Source of the DNA: Longimicrobiales bacterium
Lineage (GTDB): Bacteria > Gemmatimonadota > Gemmatimonadetes > Longimicrobiales > Gaopeijiaceae
Direction of reading: 5' to 3'
Assembly: GCA_958295645.1 (NCBI GenBank)
Contig: OY282361.1
Location: 2,198,501-2,262,500, forward strand
DNA length: 64,000 nucleotides
This document shows positions 38,132 to 48,107 of this stretch, one piece after another (positions within the stretch are counted from its first letter, which is position 1; every line of letters begins with the position of its first letter). The notes beneath the pieces are model-generated. The model was not told the DNA's origin and made no database searches. It saw only the letters and a program-made list of their open reading frames with translations. Both the position numbers and the translations under genes were made by a program.

Positions 38132-38670
38132 AGCCGTCGCAGGGTATCGAGAAAGACTGTGAAACTGCGGGATCTGTTGTCACGGAGGGACAGTTCCCTC
38201 CCGATCGCTCTCGATCCCAGAAGCTTCTGATAGCGGTCGTCCGTGAGTCTCGAAAGCTCCTTGGCAGGTGCGGCGATGTCGTCGGGATTTCGATATTTTC
38301 TCTTCTTCTCATGCTTAACGAGATTGGACAACCCGAGTCCTTTCTCAACGGCGTCCAAGTCGCCGAAATACCAACTTTCCAATTCGCGACACGCGATTCT
38401 GACGATGCATTCAGGTCTTCCCGCGTCGTCGCATTTCTTCCTGAGCCTGCTCTTGACCACCCTGCAATCGTCGTGATCCTGATCTCTCAAGACTACGAAG
38501 ATGCTGTCGCGATTCCAGCGGCGCAATCGACGAACGATGTTCTTCTCCATATCATGCTTTCCTTCAAACACAATATACGTCACGTCCACGCTAGGCGTCA
38601 GCACCCGAGGCAAGAGCCCTTTCAACATCTCCTTGGCAGATCGCTCCTCCAGGAAGAAGACCAGGTTCAC
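38107..38670 (-). CDS. DUF4276-family TOPRIM-like nuclease, partner of the upstream ATPase
   Basis: This 187-residue protein has TOPRIM-like residues: LEERS (7-11), VVLRDQDHDD (59-68) and ACRELESWYFGD (93-104). Acidic residues in these positions bind metal in TOPRIM nucleases. It is coupled by a 4-bp ATGA overlap to the SMC/OLD-like ATPase, a gene order seen in anti-phage systems such as PARIS, though the nuclease family differs. Its base composition is visibly more AT-rich than flanking genes (e.g. 38281-38340). Its 3' end overlaps the AcnX swivel gene. Confidence 0.82.
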   Translation of the reverse strand: MNLVFFLEERSAKEMLKGLLPRVLTPSVDVTYIVFEGKHDMEKNIVRRLRRWNRDSIFVVLRDQDHDDCRVVKSRLRKKCDDAGRPECIVRIACRELESWYFGDLDAVEKGLGLSNLVKHEKKRKYRNPDDIAAPAKELSRLTDDRYQKLLGSRAIGRELSLRDNRSRSFTVFLDTLRRLCPTPQST

Positions 38671-39857
38671 GTCTCGGGATCAATGCCGGTGAAAAAGCCC
38701 TGTCTCCAAAGATGTCCCATCTTGCCTCCGTCGTCCATGTAGGCTCTGACTTGTTCGTCGTCCTGAGCTCGCTTTATCTCAGTGTAGCCTTTCACCTTTC
38801 GAAGGCAATAGACTTCTTCTAGTCTAGCTGCGTTGAGAAAATCCGGCGAATGCGTGGACACGAATACTTGCCCGCCACGATTCGCATACAGTCGGAATTC
38901 TTCCGCTAGTTCTTCCAGTAGAGTCGGATAGAGCTGATTCTCGGGTTCTTCCACACACATCAGTGGATGAGGGTTGGGATCGTACAGCAAAGTCAGATAG
39001 GCGAGCATCTTGATGGTGCCGTCGGACACGTGGCGGGCGAGAAACGGCCTCCGGAAGGCTTCGTCCTGGAACTTCAACAGTATCCGTCCTTCCTCCGTCT
39101 CCTTGGCCTCCACTTGGGAGATGCCCGGTACACGGGCTTGCAATCGGTCGAGAATCTTGGAGAAAGTATCGGGATGATACTGATGGAGATACTCGACGAC
39201 AAGCGGAAGATTGTCTCCCTCGCGAGACAAGTGTTCAGCGTATCCAGAGTCTTGTTCGCGTCGAGCTTCTCTTATGTGAAAATCCGAAATGTGCCAGCGC
39301 TCGACCAAGTTGCCCAGCGCGACGACGGCCGGGAAGCGCTCGAATTGCGCCAGCCCCTTGATCGCCAAGAGATCGGGCGACTTCAGGTTTTGGGTGTCGC
39401 GCTCGAGCTCCTGCGCTCTAGCCACGTCCGCCACTTCGTTCGTAACGGCAAAGCCTTTTCCGTTGTTGAAGTCGAGGAAGTGCCAGGGTTTCCCGTATCG
39501 AGAGCGGCGATACCGCAAGACTTCACGGCTCACCACCGGTCTTCCGCCAACCTCGTCGATGAAGAGCAAGTAGGTCGCGAGCGGCTCGCCGGCCTTGGGC
39601 CGATACTTGATTTCGATCTCGATCGGCCCCTCCGCGCCACGACTTCGAACCTCGGAGAACCCCCGGCTTCCTCCGAGCTTGGACAGAGCAACCTTGACGT
39701 TGGTGTTCATGGCGTCGCGGAGGAACCCGAAGACCGACAGCAAAGTGGACTTGCCCGTGCCGTTGGCGCCGACGAGGACGGCTAGTCGCGGGAGGTCGGG
39801 CAACGTGACGTCCTTGAAGGCCCGAAAGTTCTTGATTCGGATCTGCTCAATGCGCAT
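38667..39857 (-). CDS. SMC/OLD-like AAA ATPase (AAA_21-type)
   Basis: This 396-residue ATPase begins IEQIRIKNFRAFKDVTLPDL and has Walker A VGANGTGKST. Walker B lies in LMCVEEPENQLYP, the switch histidine in VSTHSPDFL, and a signature-like region SDGTIKMLAYLTLL is typical of OLD/RecF-like ABC ATPases. The ATG at 39855-39857 starts the canonical beta strand; a longer in-frame start lacks family similarity. It forms a coupled pair with the TOPRIM-like gene, placed between the two AcnX subunit genes. Such pairs commonly sense phage infection. Confidence 0.88.
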   Translation of the reverse strand: MRIEQIRIKNFRAFKDVTLPDLPRLAVLVGANGTGKSTLLSVFGFLRDAMNTNVKVALSKLGGSRGFSEVRSRGAEGPIEIEIKYRPKAGEPLATYLLFIDEVGGRPVVSREVLRYRRSRYGKPWHFLDFNNGKGFAVTNEVADVARAQELERDTQNLKSPDLLAIKGLAQFERFPAVVALGNLVERWHISDFHIREARREQDSGYAEHLSREGDNLPLVVEYLHQYHPDTFSKILDRLQARVPGISQVEAKETEEGRILLKFQDEAFRRPFLARHVSDGTIKMLAYLTLLYDPNPHPLMCVEEPENQLYPTLLEELAEEFRLYANRGGQVFVSTHSPDFLNAARLEEVYCLRKVKGYTEIKRAQDDEQVRAYMDDGGKMGHLWRQGFFTGIDPET

Positions 39858-39983
39858 GGAATCGCTTCGCGGGATGGCGTTTGGCACGCACACGAGGGCG
39901 TTTCGGCGAACCTGCTCTATTGTAGCGAAGACGCCCGCCGGGCATCAAATCGCCTCCAGCACCTCCGCGTCCGGCCCGCTTCG

Positions 39984-41297
39984 TCAGCTCCACAGAGTCT
40001 CGTCGCGAACCACGCGGCCTCGGACGGCCGAGACAACGCAGTCTTCCAGGCTGCCGTAGACCACGCCGTAGCCGGTGTTGGCGGGAGTATAGTGTGCGAA
40101 CTTGCCGGAGTTGGTCATGAGGACGCCGCCCCGGGCGGGGAGAATCGGCGTCACGACGACGCACGTGTCCACGACGACATGCACGCCGGCGTCTTCGAGG
40201 CGCTGGAGGCGGCCGGCTTCTTGCAGACGTCCGTGCTCGTGCCTGCCGGTGCAGACGTAGAAGGGGACGTCGAACGAGGTGGCGGGAAGCAAGGCTTCGA
40301 GGTCGGCGAACTCGCGGAGAGAGAAGTGCGGACTGCCCAGGGCGACGGCGTCGATCGAGCCTGCGCGGGTGGTGCTCAAGTCGTCCCGAACGCGGCGGAG
40401 CTCGGCAGGCTCGGGCTTCAGGACCTCGTGCGGGGGCAGGCCGCCCAGCGCGGCGTCGAGGGTGGGCGCTTCCGGAGTCGCGCCTTCGACGTGGAAGAGG
40501 CCTACCGCGCCTGAAGAGGCCGCTGCGGCGCCCATGGCCTTGAGCTGGTCTTCGGTCGCGGTCGTGGGAAGACCCGCGATCACGGCCACGCGGTCGGCGG
40601 CGGCGCGGCCCAGCCAGGTGCCGAGGACTGGATAGAAGACGTCGCGCCTCTTCAGAGCGGGGGCGACGGCGCAGGTGTCCACGACCACGGTGGCCCGGCG
40701 TCCTTCGTCCAGATGGAGCCCGGTGCGGGGCGCCCGTCCAGCCAGGGCGCAACAGATGTCCATGAAGTCGCCGTAGCGGTTCGTGCGAGCGCCCAAGACC
40801 GAGTTGGCGAAGGCGACGGCGTTGCTCTCGCCCCAGGCCACGTGCTCGCCCCGGCGGGGCCGGTGTCCCGCTTGGTACGGCGCGCATGTCCAGGTAGGGC
40901 GGCATCCCATCGATTCGTAGGCCCGCATTTGCCGGAGAGCCATGTCGCGGCGGCGGCCCGCAGCCCGAACCCGATCCGGATGAAGCAGGTCCAGTGCGCC
41001 CACGTTCAGAGTCGAAGGAACGCGCACGGTCCCGCCGAGCCCCACCAAGCGCTCGGCGAACTCCACGCCGCCGTCGCCGTGGTACAGGCATCCGTCGATA
41101 TGGGCGGATGCGATCTTCACCAAGTCGCCGGCGCCCAGAATCTCGCCCATCCGCACCACGATCCTCATGGCTAGCGCCACGGCCGGGCCGGCGCTGCCTT
41201 CGAGCATCGCCTGTTCCTCGGAGGAGAGGCGCAGGCGGGCTCCGGGTTCCCGGTCTGGGCCGGGCGTCCTATCGTGCGTTGTCCTTTGGCGCTTCAT
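39984..41297 (-). CDS. AcnX large (catalytic) subunit
   Basis: This 437-residue aconitase-superfamily protein carries the AcnX signature TPILPARGGVLMTNSGKFAHYTPANTG near the C-terminus and earlier blocks HIDGCLYHGDGGVEFAERL, TWTCAPYQ and ESNAVAFANSVLGARTNRYGD. Cysteines in MDICCALAG and VDTCVVV may bind an Fe-S cluster. In bacteria the two-subunit enzyme can dehydrate cis-3-hydroxy-L-proline; the actual substrate here is inferred. The ATG at 41295-41297 has AGGA about 7 bp upstream. It is divergent from the M14 peptidase gene, 87 bp away. Confidence 0.93.
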   Translation of the reverse strand: MKRQRTTHDRTPGPDREPGARLRLSSEEQAMLEGSAGPAVALAMRIVVRMGEILGAGDLVKIASAHIDGCLYHGDGGVEFAERLVGLGGTVRVPSTLNVGALDLLHPDRVRAAGRRRDMALRQMRAYESMGCRPTWTCAPYQAGHRPRRGEHVAWGESNAVAFANSVLGARTNRYGDFMDICCALAGRAPRTGLHLDEGRRATVVVDTCAVAPALKRRDVFYPVLGTWLGRAAADRVAVIAGLPTTATEDQLKAMGAAAASSGAVGLFHVEGATPEAPTLDAALGGLPPHEVLKPEPAELRRVRDDLSTTRAGSIDAVALGSPHFSLREFADLEALLPATSFDVPFYVCTGRHEHGRLQEAGRLQRLEDAGVHVVVDTCVVVTPILPARGGVLMTNSGKFAHYTPANTGYGVVYGSLEDCVVSAVRGRVVRDETLWS

Positions 41298-41384
41298 GGC
41301 AGTTCCTGCCGCGGGCGCAGGGCCGGAGGCGGCGAGAGGCCGGGGACGGGCGAGAGGCCGAGATGCTCGCAAGGAGGGGGCGGC

Positions 41385-42644
41385 ATGCAGTCGGACACAG
41401 CCATGTATAGTCGGGAGGCCGCGGCTATTGCGGCAAGCGGCGACGGCGTTGCGGCGATGGAGCAGATCGGGCGGTCGCGGGAAGGGCGTCCCATTCGGGC
41501 ATGTCGCATCGGCGACGGACCGCTTCGGGTCAGCCTGCTGGGCGGATGCCATGCGGACGAGCCGGTGGGTCCTCGCTTTCTGGACTGCTTGGCCCGGTAC
41601 TTGAGCAGTCCGGCGGGCGCAGAACTCCGGAGGATCGCGACATGGCACATCGTCCCCCATCTCAACCCCGACGGGGCCGTCCGCAACGCGCAGTGGCAGA
41701 GGCCGGGGGCGACCCGGTACGACTTCGTCTCGTATCTGCGCCATCGAGTTCGCGAGTTGCCCGGCGACGACGTCGAGTTCGGATTCCCGGCGGGGCTTGG
41801 CGGCGGCGGTCGTACCGATCCAGGCGCAGGGGCCGACGCTGGAGGCCCGACGAGGGGCAGCCCCGCGTCGGAGGCCGGCGCGCGTCCCGAGAACTTGGCC
41901 GCGGCGGCGTTCTGGAGCGAAGCCGGACCGTTCGATCTTCACGCCAGCCTTCACGGAATGAGCGTTGCGGCGGGACCCTATTTCCTGTTGGAGCGGTCGT
42001 GGTGGCCCCGCTTCGGGGAGATGGCCCGCTTCCTGGCCGGGGAGGTTCGCGGCGCGGGCTACGTCCTGCACGACGTGGAGAGGCATGGAGAAAAGGGATT
42101 CCACCGTCTCGCGCCGGGCTTCTGCAGCCGCCCGGACTCCCGGGCGATGAAGCGCCACTTTCTCGACCGAGGCGAGCCGGATGTGGCGGCGCGTTTCCGG
42201 CCCAGCTCGATGGAGGCGATTCGGGCATTGGGCGCCGATCCGCTCACGCTGGTCAGCGAGATGCCGCTGTTCGTCCTGCCGGGGGTGGGCGAGACGTTGG
42301 GGCCTCCGGATCCCGCGCTGGTACGCTGGGGCGAGCGAATAGCGGAATGGGACGCCCGCATCCAGCGAGCGGCGGCGGGCTTGGTGCGGGCCCGAGAGGC
42401 GGGGATCGAGGGCGCGGCGCTGGTCCGGGACGCGGGGCTCGAGGGCGCGAGCACGGGCGGGGCGGCCTCGGGCGACCGGGAGGCTGACCGGGAAGGCGCT
42501 CGGGAGGTCCGCTGCGAGGCCGACGAAGTGCGCCGGGAAGCCGACGAGGCGGGGCTGGCGCCGATGCCCGTGGCTCATCAGATGCGCTTCCAGTGGGCCT
42601 TCATCCGGGCAGGTTTGGCGGTCGTGCGACGCGAGCGGGCCTGA
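41385..42644 (+). CDS. M14-family zinc carboxypeptidase-like protein
   Basis: This 419-residue protein shows GGCHADEPVG, the HxxE zinc motif of M14 peptidases, a conserved WHIVPHLNPDGAVRN segment and FDLHASLHG for the third zinc ligand. There is no signal peptide. An Ala/Gly-rich insert (about 150-175) and a charged low-complexity C-terminal section (ADREGAREVRCEADEVRREADEA) are unusual. AAGGAGG (41371-41377) lies 7 bp before the ATG, a near-perfect Shine-Dalgarno. Peptide or amide hydrolysis is likely; the substrate is unknown. Confidence 0.87.
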   Translation: MQSDTAMYSREAAAIAASGDGVAAMEQIGRSREGRPIRACRIGDGPLRVSLLGGCHADEPVGPRFLDCLARYLSSPAGAELRRIATWHIVPHLNPDGAVRNAQWQRPGATRYDFVSYLRHRVRELPGDDVEFGFPAGLGGGGRTDPGAGADAGGPTRGSPASEAGARPENLAAAAFWSEAGPFDLHASLHGMSVAAGPYFLLERSWWPRFGEMARFLAGEVRGAGYVLHDVERHGEKGFHRLAPGFCSRPDSRAMKRHFLDRGEPDVAARFRPSSMEAIRALGADPLTLVSEMPLFVLPGVGETLGPPDPALVRWGERIAEWDARIQRAAAGLVRAREAGIEGAALVRDAGLEGASTGGAASGDREADREGAREVRCEADEVRREADEAGLAPMPVAHQMRFQWAFIRAGLAVVRRERA

Positions 42645-42659
42645 GACGACGGAGTGCGT

Positions 42660-42813
42660 CGCGATGGCGCGGGAGACATCCGAGGGCGTCGCGACGGCGC
42701 GGGAAACGACCGAGCCCGACGCGACCGCGCCCGAGACGACCGATCCCGCCGTGATTGCGCCCGACGCAACCGCGCTGGAGACTCGCCGTAGTTCTCGCCG
42801 CAAACTACCTTGA
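42660..42813. repeat. Degenerate tandem repeat between the M14 gene and thiC
   Basis: GC-rich units such as GACGCGACCGCGCCCGAGACG and variants recur about every 30-36 bp. A 49-codon frame (ATG at 42664, TGA at 42811-42813) reads as Thr/Ala/Glu/Asp repeats and is probably not a gene. No TPP riboswitch elements (e.g. CTGAGA with an ACC-TGAT region) are seen in this leader. Confidence 0.5.
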
Positions 42814-44685
<1,872 letters not shown>

Positions 44686-44735
44686 GGGGAGGCGCGGCGA
44701 GGGGCGAAGCGGGCGGATCGGCCTACGTGCGCTCG

Positions 44736-46061
44736 ATGGGCGGGGCAAGGGTCGTTTGGGCCGTGGTGCTTTGGGTCGTTGCGGCAGGTTGCGCGGACGA
44801 GCCTCTCTTGGACCCCCGCGCCGACTTGGTCGTGTACGGCGGCATGGTCTGGGATGGAACTGCCGGGGCAGAGGTTCGCGGGCCGTCGCTGATGCAAGTG
44901 GGCGACGGGCGCGTGTTGTCGGTGACGCCGCTGGCGGAGAGCGCGCAAGTGGTTTCGGCCGCCGCGGAAGCCGGAGTCGTCGCTGTGGACGCCATGGGGC
45001 ACTGGGTGATTCCGGGCCTGGTGAACGCCCATGGTCACGTGGGCGGCACGTGGAGGCCCGACATGGGCGTGGAATACGGGGACTACGTGGCCGCGGAACT
45101 GCAACGCTACGCGCGCTTCGGCGTGACCACGGTGAACAGCTTGGGCGGGGCTCGCGAGCCTGCGTTTGCGTTGCGCGACGCGAGCTGGGGCCGAGATGCG
45201 CCGGGCCAGGCTCGCCTCCTGGTGGCGGGTTCCGTCGTCACGGGCGCGACGCCCGACGAAGCGGCGAAGGCGGTGGATGCCGTGGCCGCTCTGGACCCCG
45301 ATTGGGTGAAGATCCGCGTCGACGACAACTTGGGCACGATCCCCAAGATGCCGCCGGATGTCTACAGCGCCGTGGTTCAAGCCGCCCGCGCCCACGAACT
45401 GCGCGTGGCCTCGCACCTGTTCTACCTGGAGGACGCCAAGGGACTGTTGCGCGCGGGCACCGGGCTGGTCGCCCACAGCATTCGCGACGCGGCGGCGGAC
45501 GACGAGACCATCGGCCTGTTCCTGGAGACCGGCGTCTGCTACGTGCCCACGCTGACCCGCGAGGTGTCCGCGTTCGCCTACGACGGCCGCCCGGCCTTCT
45601 TGGACGACGAGTTCCTGCTGGCGGACGTGGACTCGGCGCAAGTCCTCGCGGTGAGCGACCCGGCCCGCCAGGAGCGGCTGCGAAACTCGCCCCAGCCCGC
45701 GGCGTACCGGGCGGCCCTCGAAGTGGCGCAGCAGAACCTGAAGCGTCTTTTCGACGCCGGCGTGGTCGTGGCCTTCGGCACCGACTCGGGGCCGCTAGGC
45801 CGCTTCCAAGGCTACTTCGAGCACATGGAGATGGAACTGATGGCCGAGGCCGGCCTCTCGTCCGCGACGATCCTGCACTCCGCAACAGGGGCCGCAGCCG
45901 ACTGCCTGGGCCGCGACGACATCGGCACTTTGGAGTCCGGCCGCTGGGCCGACTTCGTCGTGCTCCGAGCCGACCCGCTGGCGGACGTGCGGAACGCGCG
46001 GGCTATCGAGTCGGTCTGGGTGGGCGGGGGACGGGTGCGGAGGTTGGGCGACGGGGGTTAG
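44736..46061 (+). CDS. Amidohydrolase-family lipoprotein
   Basis: This protein of about 441 residues begins MGGARVVWAVVLWVVAAGC, a lipoprotein signal, and carries the amidohydrolase metal-site start VIPGLVNAHGHVGG. Further metal-ligand strands are VASHLFYLE (His) and VVAFGTDSGPLG (Asp), and it closes with the typical GTLESGRWADFVVLRADPLADV. Family members include imidazolonepropionase-like and prolidase-like hydrolases. A GTG at 44682 overlaps the thiC stop and would give a longer N-terminus, but the signal peptide favours ATG 44736. The 139 bp that follow up to the next gene look empty. Confidence 0.9.
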   Translation: MGGARVVWAVVLWVVAAGCADEPLLDPRADLVVYGGMVWDGTAGAEVRGPSLMQVGDGRVLSVTPLAESAQVVSAAAEAGVVAVDAMGHWVIPGLVNAHGHVGGTWRPDMGVEYGDYVAAELQRYARFGVTTVNSLGGAREPAFALRDASWGRDAPGQARLLVAGSVVTGATPDEAAKAVDAVAALDPDWVKIRVDDNLGTIPKMPPDVYSAVVQAARAHELRVASHLFYLEDAKGLLRAGTGLVAHSIRDAAADDETIGLFLETGVCYVPTLTREVSAFAYDGRPAFLDDEFLLADVDSAQVLAVSDPARQERLRNSPQPAAYRAALEVAQQNLKRLFDAGVVVAFGTDSGPLGRFQGYFEHMEMELMAEAGLSSATILHSATGAAADCLGRDDIGTLESGRWADFVVLRADPLADVRNARAIESVWVGGGRVRRLGDGG

Positions 46062-46200
46062 GGGGCCGAGACGGTGTTTGTCGGCCTTGCCCGACGACGC
46101 CTCACGACCCGGAGTCACCACCGTCGTCGCCGGTCTTCCTTCGAATGTCGTTGGCGGGAATGAGGCGCGCTACTATCGGGTCATGCACTGCCGCTTTTCC

Positions 46201-46764
46201 TCAAACAAGTGCTGCGATCCGTTCGGCCAGGACACCGAAGTCTTCGGGACATCTTTGCCGAATCGCCTCAACACGACGGGCCGCTTCTTCGCCCAACGGC
46301 TTCCGTCCGCCGCCTGGATGATCCGCCAGTCCACGCTCCTGCGCAAGCGGCTCGAAGTATCGTTCCTTGACCGACACCTCGGCCCGTATCTTGGACCACC
46401 TCCATCGCTTGGATAGCTTCAGGCCGGCGAGCATCCAGGTTTCCATTTCTTCCCACGCGTTCTCTGCAAAGAAGTCTCGGCCGTCTCCAAACTCCTCTTC
46501 GATCGCGTCGAGTCTTTGCCGCCGGTTCTCGTCACCGTCCCTGTCCACGCACAGGACGAAGAGATCGATCATGCCGTCGTAGCGCTCGACGATCTCGGCT
46601 AGGCGCTCGCTCTTGAGGGCCTCGCCGATGCCGCCCAGCAACGGGTCCTGGCACACCACAACCTTGGCCCGCGGCCTGTCCAGTCTTCGAAGCAGTCGCT
46701 GGAACAACGGTCGGAGAATGTACTGGTCGTTGCGGAAGTCCTCGGGGATGATCAACACCTTCAA
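46201..46764 (-). CDS. TOPRIM-like small nuclease, partner of the ATPase at 46761-48056
   Basis: This 187-residue protein has IIPEDFRNDQ (E8), an acidic LCVDRDGDENRR (71-82) and ENAWEEMETWMLAG (101-114). It has the E, DxD and E positions of TOPRIM-type nucleases, but the sequence differs from the DUF4276 protein at 38107-38670, so it represents a separate family. The ATGA overlap with the ATPase gene indicates coupling. It lies between an amidohydrolase and a VPS10 protein gene. Confidence 0.72.
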   Translation of the reverse strand: MKVLIIPEDFRNDQYILRPLFQRLLRRLDRPRAKVVVCQDPLLGGIGEALKSERLAEIVERYDGMIDLFVLCVDRDGDENRRQRLDAIEEEFGDGRDFFAENAWEEMETWMLAGLKLSKRWRWSKIRAEVSVKERYFEPLAQERGLADHPGGGRKPLGEEAARRVEAIRQRCPEDFGVLAERIAALV

Positions 46765-48056
46765 TCGACGACCTCCGGCTGGTCGTTCTGGTCATTCAAG
46801 AAGACCGCGTCTTCCAGCCACCCCGATTCATGAAGCCTGCCGAGGCCCTGAGTGGACCGCAGTTTCTCAACTTTGGGAAGACTTGCGACCTGCCGTATGA
46901 CGGCATCGTCGGTATCGGGTCGGCGGCAGACGACGGCGGTGTTCGCAAACGTCTCGTCACCGACCATCGCCAGCAGTCCTGGAGAATGAGTGGTCGTCAG
47001 TATCTGCGTCTGGCCGCGCTTTGTTTGGCTCTCGATCAGATCAAGCAACAACCGCAGGCGGGACGGGTGTATGCCGGTGTCGATCTCTTCGAAGAAATAA
47101 AACGCCGCGGGGTTCTTTCCCAGCAGAGCCGCCAAGATGGCCAGGAATCGCAAGGTGCCGTCCGAAGCAGAATAGGCTGATATTCTCCGACCGTTTCTCT
47201 CTACGAATATCAACTGAACTCGGCCGGTTACCTGATCCTTGACGAATTCAAAATCTCGCACGTCCATCGGGGTCAGTTCCCGGGTCCATCCGATCAAGGC
47301 CTCGCGACGCTCCAAATCGTCGCACATCTCTTTCAACACCGTCGGCAAGTTGTCACCGCGGTCGCCTAAAATCGTCTGTCCAGGAAAAGACGGCTGCCGC
47401 AACCTCGTAGGCGATGGATCGAGAAACCGCATGTTGGAGAAGGCATCGACGACTGCCTTGGCTCGCTCCTTGTGAACTCGCAATATCTTATTGTGCTCTT
47501 TCAGTTGCGTCAACGCCGGTTGATCTAGACGCACCGCAACTCGGTGGCCATACTTTCTTTGCGACCGAGACTTGCCCATGCGCAACAACAAGTGCGTGTC
47601 GTCGTCTTGATCGCGCACAGGATCCGGGGCTTCTGGATGACTGTCGTAGACGACGGCCCCGGATCTAGAGCTGAATGGCAGTTGTCCTAGGCGCTCCTTC
47701 GATACGTGATACTCGCTGTTCTTGCTTGCACCGATTTCGTACTTGCTTGCCTGGACGTCCGCGCTTCGTCCGTCGTTCACCTCGATCGCGATCTCAAACC
47801 AATCTTCACCGGCTCGCGCGACTTCGTTTGGTGCGCCGCGTATCCCCTCCCACTGGACTTCTCCGCCCGACCCGTATCTTTCGCCCAGAATCTCGGCGAG
47901 CGTATACCCCCGGCCCACGCCGTGAAGGAAACGCAGTGCGTCCCGGATGTTGCTCTTGCCGCTGGCGTTGGCCCCGGCCACGACCGTGAAGGGACCCATT
48001 CGCAAGCTCTCGCAAGCGAAGTTCTTGAAGTTGGTCAGCCGAAGCGACTTGATCAT
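46761..48056 (-). CDS. SMC/OLD-like AAA ATPase (AAA_21-type), second pair
   Basis: This 431-residue protein starts with IKSLRLTNFKNFACESLRMG and has Walker A VAGANASGKS. Walker B is FYFFEEIDTGIHPSRL and the switch is TTTHSPGLLAMVG; SDGTLRFLAILAALL is the signature-like segment. A long central insertion (about 90-200, with KYGHRVAVRLDQPALTQLKEHNK) holds predicted helices. Partner of the TOPRIM-like gene. GC content looks lower than that of the flanking genes. It starts 51 bp beyond the VPS10 stop on the same strand. Confidence 0.88.
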   Translation of the reverse strand: MIKSLRLTNFKNFACESLRMGPFTVVAGANASGKSNIRDALRFLHGVGRGYTLAEILGERYGSGGEVQWEGIRGAPNEVARAGEDWFEIAIEVNDGRSADVQASKYEIGASKNSEYHVSKERLGQLPFSSRSGAVVYDSHPEAPDPVRDQDDDTHLLLRMGKSRSQRKYGHRVAVRLDQPALTQLKEHNKILRVHKERAKAVVDAFSNMRFLDPSPTRLRQPSFPGQTILGDRGDNLPTVLKEMCDDLERREALIGWTRELTPMDVRDFEFVKDQVTGRVQLIFVERNGRRISAYSASDGTLRFLAILAALLGKNPAAFYFFEEIDTGIHPSRLRLLLDLIESQTKRGQTQILTTTHSPGLLAMVGDETFANTAVVCRRPDTDDAVIRQVASLPKVEKLRSTQGLGRLHESGWLEDAVFLNDQNDQPEVVD

Positions 48057-48107
48057 GTCAGGCCACCTGAAGATCGTATGCGGAATCCGGCGCGGAGTCG
48101 GGCTGGG

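Noticed and set aside
38107-39857. Identity as a canonical PARIS system
   Set aside because: The ATPase/TOPRIM layout is similar, but the nuclease looks like DUF4276 rather than the AriB (DUF4435) type, so only an analogy is claimed.
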